In this document: one piece after another, positions 8,868 to 16,913 of the stretch
Position numbering within the stretch: the stretch's first letter is position 1
How the letters are laid out: each line of letters opens with the position of its first letter
Assembly: GCF_004127445.1 (NCBI RefSeq)
Contig: NZ_QEXM01000043.1
Span: 558,001 to 622,000, forward strand
From: Streptomyces alfalfae
GTDB taxonomy: Bacteria > Actinomycetota > Actinomycetes > Streptomycetales > Streptomycetaceae
Direction of reading: 5' to 3'
Length of the DNA stretch: 64,000 bases
The notes under the pieces: model-generated
Database searches by the model: none
What the model saw: the letters and a program-made list of their open reading frames with translations, nothing else
What the model was told of the DNA's origin: nothing
Translations under genes and position numbers: made by a program

Positions 8868-9557
8868 TCAGAGCGCGGTGCTCTCCCCCGGCGTCAGGCG
8901 GAGGTGCTCGGTGCCGCCGAGCGCCCCGATCTGGTTGTCGTAGACCGGCCGCGCGAGGTCGGTGAGGAGCGCGTCGTGGATGTCGTAGGCGCGCTGCGGC
9001 TTCACCTCCCGCACGTACTCGATGACCTCGGAGATCTTGTTCCAGGGCGCCATGACCGGCAGCATCAGCGTCTCCACCGGCTGGTCGGGGACGGTCAGGG
9101 CGTCGCCGGGGTGGAAGACCGAGCCGTCGACGAGGTAGCCGACGTTGGTGATGCGCGGGATGTCCGGGTGGATCACGGCGTGCAGCTCGCCGTGGACCTG
9201 GACGTCGAACCCGGCGGCCGTGAACGTGTCGCCGTTCCCGACGGTGTGGACGCGGCCGGGGAAGGCGGCCGAGATCTGGTCCGCGACCGATTGCAGGGTC
9301 CAGATCTCGGCGGCGGGGTTCGCCTCCAGGCCGGCCCGGAGCCGGCCCTCGTCGAAGTGGTCGGGGTGCTCGTGGGTGACCAGGACGGCGTCGGCGCCGA
9401 GCGCGGCGTCCTCCTCGCTGAAGCCGCCCGGGTCGATGACCAGCGTGCGTCCGGCCTTTTCGAGACGCACGCACGCGTGGGACTTCTTCGTGAGGGTGAT
9501 ACGCCGCCCGTCCGCGGGCGAGCGGTCCTGGTCCGAGGGGATGGTGATGCCAGTCAT
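8868..9557 (-). CDS. MBL fold metallo-hydrolase
   Basis: A 229-aa cytoplasmic protein. The metal-binding motif THEHPDHFD supplies His62, His64, Asp66 and His67; further ligands are likely in HPGD and the late IHD. The opening (TLTKKSHACVRLEKAGRTLV) resembles UlaG-like or beta-lactamase-like hydrolases that bind two metal ions. Substrate unknown. It lies 12 bp downstream of the PcaD/PcaC-like fusion gene on the same strand, so the two may be co-transcribed, but no pathway link is evident. Confidence 0.85.
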   Translation of the reverse strand: MTGITIPSDQDRSPADGRRITLTKKSHACVRLEKAGRTLVIDPGGFSEEDAALGADAVLVTHEHPDHFDEGRLRAGLEANPAAEIWTLQSVADQISAAFPGRVHTVGNGDTFTAAGFDVQVHGELHAVIHPDIPRITNVGYLVDGSVFHPGDALTVPDQPVETLMLPVMAPWNKISEVIEYVREVKPQRAYDIHDALLTDLARPVYDNQIGALGGTEHLRLTPGESTAL

Positions 9558-9569
9558 CCCTCCATCCTG

Positions 9570-10850
9570 CTACTCCTGCGGCGTGGTTTCCTCGCGGATC
9601 ACGGCCTGGGCGACCTTGAACGCGGAGTTCGCCGCGGGGACGCCGCAGTAGACGGCGGCCTGGAGCAGGACTTCCTTGATCTCGGCCGGGGTGAGGCCGT
9701 TGCGCAGGGCGGCCCGGGTGTGGAAGGCCAGCTCCTCCAGGTGGCCGCCCGCGACGAGCGCGGTGAGGGTGACGCAGCTGCGGGAGCGGCGGTCGAGGCC
9801 GGGGCGGTTCCAGACCTCGCCCCAGGCGTAGCGGGTGATCAGCTCCTGGAAGTCGGCGGAGAAGTCGTCGGCGGCGGCCAGGACGCCGTCCACATGGGCG
9901 TCGCCGAGCACCTCGCGGCGGACCTTGATGCCCGCGTCGTACGGGTCGGGCCTGACCGCGCCGGGCACGGCCTCGGGCTGCTCCGCGGGGGCGATCGCGG
10001 CCATGGGGGCGGCGGCCGGCGGGGCGATGACGGGCTTGACGGGCGGCGTGATGATCGCCGTCTGGGTGTCCTGCCAGGCGCTGGAGAAGTGGCGCACGAG
10101 GAGGTCGGTGACGGCGGCGGGCTGCTCGACGGGGGCCAGGTGCGAGGCGCCCGGGACGACGGCGAGCCGGGCGTCGGGGATGCCCGCGACGAGCGTGCGC
10201 GCCTCGCCCTGCCCGGTCACCTGGTCCTCCGAGCCCACGAGGACGAGGGTCGGCACGCCGATCCTGCCGAGTTCGGCCCGGACGTCGAAGGCGGCGAGGG
10301 CCTCGCAGGCGGCTATGTAGCACCCCGGGTCGGTGGTGCGCACCATCTGCACGGCCCAGTCGGTGATCGCGGGCTGCGCGGCGGCGAAGCCGGGCGTGAA
10401 CCAGCGCTCGGGGGCGGAGCGGGCGATCGGGTCGAGGCCGTTGCTCCGCACGATCACCCCGCGCTGGCGGAACTCGTCGGCGGTGCCGAACCGCGGCGAC
10501 GCGGCGATCAGCGCGAGCGAGGCGACGCGCTCCGGATGCCGCAGCGCGAGCTCGGCGCCGATGGCCCCGCCGAAGGCGCACCCCGCGTACCCGAACCGCC
10601 GCACGCCCAGCTCGTCCAGCGTGGCGAGCAGCCGCTCGGCCAGCTCTCCGACGGAGGGGCAGGGGTGCGCGGGCGCCCCGCCGTGCCCCGGCATGTCGAA
10701 GCGGAGCACCCGCCACTGCCGGGTCAGCTCGGGCACCTGGCGGTCCCACATGTGCCAGGTCGTGCCCAACGAGGCACCCAGGATCAGGACAGGAGCGTCT
10801 TCTGGCCCGTCGAAGCGGTACTGCAGGGTGTTGGCCGGTGTCTCACTCAC
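9570..10850 (-). CDS. Alpha/beta hydrolase - carboxymuconolactone decarboxylase fusion (PcaL-like)
   Basis: A 426-aa fusion. Residues about 10-255 are an alpha/beta hydrolase like 3-oxoadipate enol-lactonase (PcaD). A Pro/Ala-rich linker follows, and residues about 310-415 are a gamma-carboxymuconolactone decarboxylase domain (PcaC; RRSRSCVTLTALVAGGHLEE). In fused PcaL these catalyse successive steps of the protocatechuate branch of the beta-ketoadipate pathway. Here the nucleophile elbow reads G90-C-A-F-G-G, with Ala92 in the Ser position, while the presumed Asp209 and His237 remain. No other pca genes are nearby. The GTG start (VSETPANTLQY) was chosen; ATG 10859 and GTG 10874 are in-frame alternatives. 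Confidence 0.82.
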   Translation of the reverse strand: MSETPANTLQYRFDGPEDAPVLILGASLGTTWHMWDRQVPELTRQWRVLRFDMPGHGGAPAHPCPSVGELAERLLATLDELGVRRFGYAGCAFGGAIGAELALRHPERVASLALIAASPRFGTADEFRQRGVIVRSNGLDPIARSAPERWFTPGFAAAQPAITDWAVQMVRTTDPGCYIAACEALAAFDVRAELGRIGVPTLVLVGSEDQVTGQGEARTLVAGIPDARLAVVPGASHLAPVEQPAAVTDLLVRHFSSAWQDTQTAIITPPVKPVIAPPAAAPMAAIAPAEQPEAVPGAVRPDPYDAGIKVRREVLGDAHVDGVLAAADDFSADFQELITRYAWGEVWNRPGLDRRSRSCVTLTALVAGGHLEELAFHTRAALRNGLTPAEIKEVLLQAAVYCGVPAANSAFKVAQAVIREETTPQE

Positions 10851-11052
10851 GTCCCGCATACTCTCTTTTCTCACGCTCTCTCACGACCGACCGCACGGTT
10901 TCGCTCCGCGGCTCCGTCGCGTCAGCAGGTTCGGTACCCCCCGGTTCCCTCCGGATCAATGTACGTGTTGGCCCCGGCGCGCCGCTGACCCTGTCCGCGG
11001 TGCGCTCGCCGGCCTCCGGGGCATCGAGCGCCCCTGCGTCCCCTCCGGCCCG

Positions 11053-11538
11053 TCAGGCGGTGGCCCCGTGGTCCACCAGGTCGGAGCGGCCGAGCTTGTC
11101 GACGGCCTGGTAGTACGTCCAGGCCGTCCCGTCGCACGTGGCCTTCTTGGCGCCGCTGTACTGGGCGCAGACTCTCTTCAGGTCGGCGTAGAAGGCGCTG
11201 TCCACGCGCGCCTTGTTGGCGTTGAAGGCGCCGGCCTCCTTGTAGTTGCGGTAGCCGAAGTCGTGGCGGGCGCAGGCCGTCTTGAACGGGAAGCCGAGGG
11301 GGTTGTCGGGCGAGGAGGAGCAGTAGTCGGTGGACCAGTTGAACCGGTACGCGCTCCAGGCGCCCTGGTTGTTGCGGGCCGACACCCAGGCGTTGTAGCT
11401 GCCCACGTCGGTCTGGGTCCAACGGCTCAGCACCTGCGCCTTGTCGGCGGGCACGGCGGACGCCGGGGCGGCGGCGACGCCGAGCCCCAGGGTGAGGGAG
11501 GCGGCGCTCACGGCGAAAGCGGCGAGTCGACGGCGCAT
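11053..11538 (-). CDS. Secreted phospholipase A2
   Basis: A 161-aa exported protein starting at an ATG with an excellent AGGAGGAA site. The signal peptide (MRRRLAAFAVSAASLTLGLG) is cut around APASA-VP. The mature part matches the small prokaryotic phospholipase A2 family known from S. violaceoruber. The active-site segment is CARHDFGYRNY, with the His-Asp pair, and paired Cys residues (YCSSS, TACARHD, RVCAQ, ATCDG) suggest two disulphides. It would hydrolyse the sn-2 acyl ester of phospholipids outside the cell, using calcium. Confidence 0.9.
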   Translation of the reverse strand: MRRRLAAFAVSAASLTLGLGVAAAPASAVPADKAQVLSRWTQTDVGSYNAWVSARNNQGAWSAYRFNWSTDYCSSSPDNPLGFPFKTACARHDFGYRNYKEAGAFNANKARVDSAFYADLKRVCAQYSGAKKATCDGTAWTYYQAVDKLGRSDLVDHGATA

Positions 11539-11681
11539 GGGGTTCCTCCTGTGGGAGTGACACTCACGTCTCAACACGCTGTGTCATGCCCACAGTTGGC
11601 ACTTCAACAAACGAGGCGTTCGGCTGAACTCCGCGTGACCGGCGGGAGTTCACGCCCCCGGCGCACCATGCCGCGAGGCCG

Positions 11682-12284
11682 TCAGGGTGTCGTCGACGAC
11701 ACCACGTAGACCATCGGGTGGCCCGGGTCCGCGCGGTCCACCACCACGTCCTGGGTCGGCTTCGGGTTCTTCTGTTCGTGCGTCAGGCCCGACCAGGGGC
11801 CCTTGCCCGTGAACTCCCAGCCGACGACCCCGCGGTCGCGCTTGCTGATGGTGATGTCCTTCGGCTTGAGGTCGCCGCCGGTCGCGCCGATGCGCTTGAG
11901 GAACTTGTCCAGGCCCTTGTTGCTGGTGAGGAACTGGACATAGAGGCGGCTGGTGCGCCAGTTGTTCGTCTCGTAGTACGCCACCTCCTTGGAGTACGGA
12001 GGGATCGGCACCTCGTAGAGGCGGCGCTGCACCTTGGAAGGCCAGCCCTCGGTGAGGCCCGTGGCGGAGTACTTGTTCTCCTTGTCGCGCCCGCTGTTGC
12101 GGCTCTGGTTCGCGGAGATCACCAGGTACCCCGCGGGGATGCCGATCAGGAGCACGATGATCGTGGCCGTCAGCCAGCGGCGGCGGAGCATGTGGCGGCG
12201 GTCCTCGGGCTTGCCCTTGCCCCGCTCCGGCGGTTCGGGGGCGCCGGGCTGGTCCGGGGACGAGGGCTGTCGGGGCACGGTCAT
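11682..12284 (-). CDS. Single-pass membrane protein of unknown function
   Basis: A 200-aa protein. A Pro-rich, charged cytoplasmic N-terminus (about 35 residues) is followed by one membrane helix (WLTATIIVLLIGIPAGYLVI) and an extracytoplasmic domain of about 140 residues rich in Lys, Trp and Tyr. No known domain is recognised. Its ATG follows immediately after the TAG of the ROK kinase gene, so the two are in one operon and the protein may assist sugar sensing or a neighbouring process. This functional link is inference only. Confidence 0.75.
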   Translation of the reverse strand: MTVPRQPSSPDQPGAPEPPERGKGKPEDRRHMLRRRWLTATIIVLLIGIPAGYLVISANQSRNSGRDKENKYSATGLTEGWPSKVQRRLYEVPIPPYSKEVAYYETNNWRTSRLYVQFLTSNKGLDKFLKRIGATGGDLKPKDITISKRDRGVVGWEFTGKGPWSGLTHEQKNPKPTQDVVVDRADPGHPMVYVVSSTTP

Positions 12285-13442
12285 CTACACGGTTCCCTGG
12301 GAGGTGCGGTCGTCGGAGCGGCGGGCCTCGGCGTAGCGCTCGTACCGTTCGTAGCGCTCGACGCGGCGGCGGTTGGCGCGGCGGAAGCGGCGGGCGACGA
12401 GGCGGGCCAGGTCGGCGGCGCCGACCATGCCGGCCTCGGGGCCGAGCTGGGCGCGGGCGATACGGGCCTCGGGGCGGTAGCCGCGGCCGGTGAGGTGGCG
12501 GCGGAAGGCGTCGCGGGCGGGGCCGATCAGGAGGTCGTCGGCGGCGCTCACACCGCCGCCGATCACGAAGCAGGACGGGTCGAGGGCCGCGGCGAGGTTG
12601 GCGATGCCGACGCCCAGCCACTGGCCGATGTCCTGGAGCAGCTCCACGCACATCGCGTCGCCCTCGCGGGCCAGCTCGGTGATGAGCGGTCCCGTGATGT
12701 CGGGGACGTTGCCCTTGACGCGCTCGATGATCTCGTACGCCACCGGGGAGTCGGCGGCGGCCAGCTCGCGGGCCTCGCGGACCAGCGCGTTGCCCGAGCT
12801 GTACTGCTCCCAGCAGCCGCGGTTGCCGCACGGGCAGCGGTGGCCGCCGGGGACGACCTGCATGTGCCCGAACTCGCCTGCCACGCCGAACTTGCCGCGC
12901 TTGACCTGGCCGTCCTCCAGGATCGCGCCGCCGATGCCGGTGCCGAGGGTGATCATGACCAGGTGGTCCTCGCCGCGGCCCGCGCCGAAGCGCCACTCCG
13001 CCCAGGCGGCGGTGTTGGCGTCGTTGTCCACCATCACGGGGACCGCGAGGCGGCCGGAGATGCGGTCGCGGAGCGGTTCGTTGCGCCAGGACAGGTGGGG
13101 GGCGAACAGGACGCGGTTGCGGTCCGCGTCCACCCAGCCCGCCGCGCCGATGCCGACCGCGTGCACGTCGTGGCGGTCGGAGAGGTCGAGGACCAGCTCG
13201 ATGATGGTGTCCTCGACGACGCGGGGGCTCTTGGACTTGTCCGGGGTCTCCGTGCGGAGGGTCTCCAGGATGTTGCCGTCGGGGTCGACGACGCCCGCCA
13301 TCACCTTGGTGCCGCCGATGTCGATGCCGACGGTGTTGACGCGGGGCGCCGTCAGATGGGAACGGCGTTCACGCGTGCCTACGGTCCGCAGGACGGTGGC
13401 TCGTGCGGAGCCGCGGTGCGCTAGGTCGCGGTAGGTGCTCAT
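12285..13442 (-). CDS. ROK family sugar kinase (glucokinase-like)
   Basis: A 385-aa ROK protein. The ATP-binding motif is DIGGTK at residues 41-46, the second phosphate motif TLGTGIGGAI is present, and the ROK zinc motif CPCGNRGCWEQ lies at about 201-212. It has no helix-turn-helix, so it is a kinase rather than a ROK repressor. An Arg-rich extension of about 36 residues precedes the core, and the C-terminus is also basic and repetitive (RYERYERYAEARR). It likely phosphorylates glucose or a related sugar imported by the ABC system upstream on the same strand. Confidence 0.88.
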   Translation of the reverse strand: MSTYRDLAHRGSARATVLRTVGTRERRSHLTAPRVNTVGIDIGGTKVMAGVVDPDGNILETLRTETPDKSKSPRVVEDTIIELVLDLSDRHDVHAVGIGAAGWVDADRNRVLFAPHLSWRNEPLRDRISGRLAVPVMVDNDANTAAWAEWRFGAGRGEDHLVMITLGTGIGGAILEDGQVKRGKFGVAGEFGHMQVVPGGHRCPCGNRGCWEQYSSGNALVREARELAAADSPVAYEIIERVKGNVPDITGPLITELAREGDAMCVELLQDIGQWLGVGIANLAAALDPSCFVIGGGVSAADDLLIGPARDAFRRHLTGRGYRPEARIARAQLGPEAGMVGAADLARLVARRFRRANRRRVERYERYERYAEARRSDDRTSQGTV

Positions 13443-13606
13443 TGCGGCGATTCTGCCTCACGCTGCCGCTGTGCCGCACCGCGAGGTCCCGGTGGGCCGG
13501 GGGCCTCCCTCGCCTCGCCCCCGCGGATGTCCCTTGGCCAGGGCCTCTCCCGCCGACGGCTCCTTCGGGGCTCCTTCCCGGCGGCCGGGCACGCAAGGCC
13601 CCCCAC

Positions 13607-13722
13607 AGGGGCGCGGGGAACTGCGCGGCCCGCCACGAACAAGCCGCAGACGCATCTGCGCAATCATCGGCAGACGCACCCGCAGGCCTTCTCCGGCTGA
13701 GCGCGCAGTTCCCCGCGCCCCT
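13607..13722. repeat. 116-bp intergenic element A with 21-bp terminal inverted repeats
   Basis: The left arm starts AGGGGCGCGGGGAACTGCGC at 13607 and its exact reverse complement ends at 13722, so the arms are 21 bp and perfect. The 74-bp interior contains AAGCCGCAGACGCATC and resembles element B. It could fold into a long hairpin in RNA or single-stranded DNA. It has no coding capacity. Such GGGGCGCGGGGAACTGCGCG palindromes are, from memory, scattered through Streptomyces genomes. Confidence 0.88.
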
Positions 13723-13729
13723 GACGGGG

Positions 13730-13756
13730 CACGCCGGGCACGCCGGGCACGCCGGG
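13730..13756. repeat. Three tandem copies of CACGCCGGG
   Basis: A perfect 9-bp unit repeated three times, between the two 116-bp elements. It is probably a local slippage product. Confidence 0.8.
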
Positions 13757-13771
13757 CGCCCAAAGCCCCCA

Positions 13772-13887
13772 AGGGGCGCGGGGAACTGCGCGGCCCGCCA
13801 CCCACAAGCCGCAGACGCATCCGCACGATCACCGGCAAACGCGTCTGCCGGCCCTCCCTGACTGAGCGCGCAGTTCCCCGCGCCCCT
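13772..13887. repeat. 116-bp intergenic element B with 21-bp terminal inverted repeats
   Basis: Same length and orientation as element A, starting 165 bp after it. The arms at 13772-13792 and 13867-13887 are identical to those of A. The interior differs from A at a modest number of positions but keeps AAGCCGCAGACGCATC and the CTGAG before the right arm. Together the two copies fill most of the 489-bp gap between the ABC operon and the ROK kinase. Confidence 0.88.
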
Positions 13888-13931
13888 GACGGGGCGCACC
13901 AGGCGCCCCGCGCGGCAAGTGCGCCGCACGG

Positions 13932-14756
13932 CTACGGGGTGCGGGATTCCAGTTCGTGGCGCAAGTCGTCCAGTTCCGAGCCGCCCGCCATCTGGCGGGT
14001 CAGCTCGTCGAGGGTGACCTCGTCGCGCGCGTAGCTGCCGGACATCGCGCCCCGCTTCAGGAGGACGAAACGGTTGCCGACCAGGTACGCGTGGTGCGGG
14101 TTGTGCGTGATGAGGACCACGCCGAGGCCCGCGTCCCGCGCAGCGGCCACGTACTTCAGGACCACGCCCGACTGCTTCACGCCGAGCGCCGCGGTCGGCT
14201 CGTCGAGGACGAGGACCTTCGCGCCGAAGTAGACCGCGCGGGCGATCGCCACGCACTGGCGCTCGCCGCCCGACAGCGTGCCGATCGGCTGGTCCACGTC
14301 CCGCAGGTCGATGCCCATGCGCAGCAGCTCCGCGCGGGTCGTCTCGCGCATGAGGTCCACGTCCATGCGCTTGAAGGGCCCGGACCCCTTCGTCGGCTCG
14401 GAGCCGAGGAAGAAGTTCCGCCAGACGGGCATCAGCGGGACCACGGCGAGGTCCTGGTAGACCGTGGCGATGCCCAGGTCCAGCGCCTCGCGCGGGGAGC
14501 CGAGCCGGGTCTCCTCGCCGTCGATCCGCAGGGAGCCGGCATCGTGCTGGTGCAGCCCCGCGATGATCTTGATGAGGGTGGACTTGCCCGCGCCGTTGTC
14601 GCCGAGCACGCAGGAGATCTCCCCCGCGTGGACCTCCAGGGACACGCCTTCGAGGGCGCGGATGTTGCCGTAGTACTTGCTGACGTCGTCCAGCTCGACG
14701 AGCGGCGTGCGTCCCGGCTCGGCTGCCGCTTCCGTCGCCTCGGTCACGTCGGTCAT
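13932..14756 (-). CDS. Sugar ABC transporter ATP-binding protein (CUT2-like, single domain)
   Basis: A 274-aa ATPase with Walker A GDNGAGKST (residues 52-60), signature LSGGERQ near 155 and Walker B VLVLDEPT near 178. Sequence style (IKIIAGLHQHDAGSLRIDGE) is that of the RbsA/XylG group, but only one ABC domain is present instead of the usual tandem pair, so a homodimer is expected. It energises uptake of a monosaccharide or polyol. Its ATG overlaps the permease stop (ATGA at 14753-14756), the last junction of a four-gene operon. Confidence 0.88.
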   Translation of the reverse strand: MTDVTEATEAAAEPGRTPLVELDDVSKYYGNIRALEGVSLEVHAGEISCVLGDNGAGKSTLIKIIAGLHQHDAGSLRIDGEETRLGSPREALDLGIATVYQDLAVVPLMPVWRNFFLGSEPTKGSGPFKRMDVDLMRETTRAELLRMGIDLRDVDQPIGTLSGGERQCVAIARAVYFGAKVLVLDEPTAALGVKQSGVVLKYVAAARDAGLGVVLITHNPHHAYLVGNRFVLLKRGAMSGSYARDEVTLDELTRQMAGGSELDDLRHELESRTP

Positions 14757-15808
14757 TTCGTCGCCTCCGCGCGCTTGCGGACCCAGTGGTTGAGCAGGGT
14801 GGCCAGGAGCAGCATCACGCCGAGGAAGAACTTGAACCAGTCGGAGTTCCACTCGGCGAACACGATGCCCTTGCTGACCATGCCGAAGATGAGCGCGCCC
14901 ACGGCCGCGCCGACCGCGGAGCCGTAGCCGCCGGTGATCAGGCAGCCGCCGATGACCGCCGCGACGATGTAGATCAGCTCGTTGCCGACGCCCTCGCCGG
15001 ACTGGACGGTGTCGTACGACAGGAGCAGGTGCTGTCCGGAGATCCAGGCGCCGAAGGCGACGCCCATGTACAGGCCGATCTTGGTCGCGGCCACCGGGAC
15101 GCCGACCGCGCGGGCCGCGTCCTCGCCGCCGCCGACCGCGAAGATCCAGTTGCCGACGCGGGTGCGCAGCAGGATCCAGGTGGCGAGGGCGATCAGGGCG
15201 AGCCACCACACGATGGTGATCTTGTAGTCGACGCCGCCGACGGAGATCGTCGAGGCGAAGACGGCCTCGGCGGAGTCGAAGCCCTCCATGTCGGAGATCG
15301 ACTTGGTGGAGACCGTGCCGCTGATCAGCTTGGTGAAGCCGAGGTTCATGCCGGTCAGCATCAGGAACGTGCCGAGCGTGATGATGAAGCTCGGCGGGTC
15401 CGTGCGGGTCAGCATCACGCCGTTGAAGACGCCGATGGCGAGGGTGACCAGGAGCGAGACGCCGACGCCCACCCAGACGTTCGCCGTCATCTGGTAGCTG
15501 AACATCGACGAGACGAGCGCCGAGGTCGTCACCAGGACGCCGGCCGACAGGTCGAACTCACCGCCGATCATGAGCAGCGCCACCGGCACCGCCATGATGC
15601 CGAGCGTGGAGGCCGCGTACAGGACCGTGGCGAGGCTGGTGGCCTGGAGGAAGCTGTCCGCGATGATCGAGAAGAAGATGAAGACGGCGACGGCGCCGAC
15701 GACCGAGCCCAGCTCGGGGCGGCCCAGCAGCTTCTTCAGCGGGGAGGTCTTGATGAGGCGCTCGTCGCTCTGGCCCTCCGGAGCCGGCGCCGGGGCTGTG
15801 GCGGTCAT
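14753..15808 (-). CDS. Sugar ABC transporter permease (CUT2, RbsC/AraH type)
   Basis: A 351-aa membrane protein with about nine or ten helices. The N-terminus is soluble and acidic; the first helix is near SVVGAVAVFIFFSII. The hallmark GGEFDLSAG segment and the late GGCLITGGYGSAVGAAVGAL region match BPD_transp_2 permeases for ribose, xylose and inositol. It forms the channel of the CUT2 system. It overlaps both neighbours by 4 bp, with the ATPase downstream and binding protein 1 upstream. Confidence 0.9.
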   Translation of the reverse strand: MTATAPAPAPEGQSDERLIKTSPLKKLLGRPELGSVVGAVAVFIFFSIIADSFLQATSLATVLYAASTLGIMAVPVALLMIGGEFDLSAGVLVTTSALVSSMFSYQMTANVWVGVGVSLLVTLAIGVFNGVMLTRTDPPSFIITLGTFLMLTGMNLGFTKLISGTVSTKSISDMEGFDSAEAVFASTISVGGVDYKITIVWWLALIALATWILLRTRVGNWIFAVGGGEDAARAVGVPVAATKIGLYMGVAFGAWISGQHLLLSYDTVQSGEGVGNELIYIVAAVIGGCLITGGYGSAVGAAVGALIFGMVSKGIVFAEWNSDWFKFFLGVMLLLATLLNHWVRKRAEATK

Positions 15809-16818
15809 CGGGTCCCTCGCTTCGCGTAGTCCTCGAGCTCGCCGGCCTGCTCCTTGGTGACGATCTGCGGACCGGTCAGGACGGGCTTGCCGCCGCCCAG
15901 CACGTCGGCGTTGTACTTGTACAGCCAGAGCAGGTCCACGGCCTCGTAGCCCTGGAGGAAGGGCTGCTGGTCGACGGCGAAGCCGAGGTCGCCGTTCTTG
16001 AGGCCGGCGGCGACCTTCTCGTTCAGGTCGAAGGTGGCGACCTCCGTCTTGGTCCCCGCGCCCTCCACCGCCTCGACGGCGGCGTTCGCGAAGGGCGCGC
16101 CGAGCGTGACGACCGCGTCGATCGACTTGTCGGTCTGGAGGCGGGCCTCGATGGAGGACTGCACGTCGGGCATGTTGGTGCCGGTCACGTACAGGTTCTG
16201 CATCTTGCCGTCGAAGGTCTTCTTCGCGCCGTCGCAGCGCTGCTCGTGGCCGACGTTGCCCTGCTCGTGCAGGATGCACAGCGCCTTCTTCTTGCCCCGC
16301 TTGTTCAGCTCGTCGCCGACGGCCTCGCCCGCGATCGTCTCGTCCTGGCCGATGTGCGTGAGCGCCCCGAACTTCTTGGACTCGGCGGAGCCGGAGTTCA
16401 CGGTGACCACGGGAATGCCGGCCTTCTCCGCGCGGGCCAGGGCGCCCTTCATCGCGTCCGGCTTGGCCAGTGTGACGATGATCGCGTCGACCTTCTTGTC
16501 GATGTAGGAGTCCACGAGCTGGGCCTGCTGCTGCGCCTCGTCGTCGTGGGCGTACAAGAAGTTGATGTTGTCCTTGCGGGCCGCCTCCTCGGCGCCCTCC
16601 TGGACGATGTCCCAGAACGTGTCGCCGTCACCCGAGTGCGTCACCATGCCGAAGGTCCAGCGCGGGGTGGACACCGCCGCCTTCCCCCGGTCCTTCGACG
16701 CCTTGCGGGCGTCCTCGGCCCGCTTGCCGCCCGTGCTGCTGCATCCCACGAGGGACACTCCGAGCACCGCCACCAGCACGGCGCCCACCGCGCGTACCCC
16801 TGTCCGAACCCTTGCCAC
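15805..16818 (-). CDS. Sugar ABC transporter substrate-binding lipoprotein 1
   Basis: A 337-aa periplasmic-binding-protein-like lipoprotein. From the GTG at 16816-16818 the protein reads VARVRTGVRAVGAVLVAVLG, then lipobox LVGC with Cys26, a normal lipoprotein signal. An ATG at 16917 would overlap the preceding stop (ATGA) but adds a 33-residue leader that does not look like a signal. The binding domain (TFGMVTHSGDGDTFWDIVQE) is of the ribose/galactose type. It is a close paralogue of the next gene upstream, and its stop overlaps the permease start. Confidence 0.88.
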   Translation of the reverse strand: MARVRTGVRAVGAVLVAVLGVSLVGCSSTGGKRAEDARKASKDRGKAAVSTPRWTFGMVTHSGDGDTFWDIVQEGAEEAARKDNINFLYAHDDEAQQQAQLVDSYIDKKVDAIIVTLAKPDAMKGALARAEKAGIPVVTVNSGSAESKKFGALTHIGQDETIAGEAVGDELNKRGKKKALCILHEQGNVGHEQRCDGAKKTFDGKMQNLYVTGTNMPDVQSSIEARLQTDKSIDAVVTLGAPFANAAVEAVEGAGTKTEVATFDLNEKVAAGLKNGDLGFAVDQQPFLQGYEAVDLLWLYKYNADVLGGGKPVLTGPQIVTKEQAGELEDYAKRGTR

Positions 16819-16913
16819 GACGCCGTGCCCTTCTTGTTCTGCTCCTCGGTGCGGCCGGTCCTGATCCTCGGCCCCGGCCGCCCAAGTATCGACCACGCGG
16901 TTCACGTGTGTGT

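Noticed and set aside
12285..13442. ROK protein as a CsnR-type repressor of the chitosanase gene
   Set aside because: It lacks a helix-turn-helix and has intact kinase motifs; the N-terminal extension is too short and basic for a winged helix.
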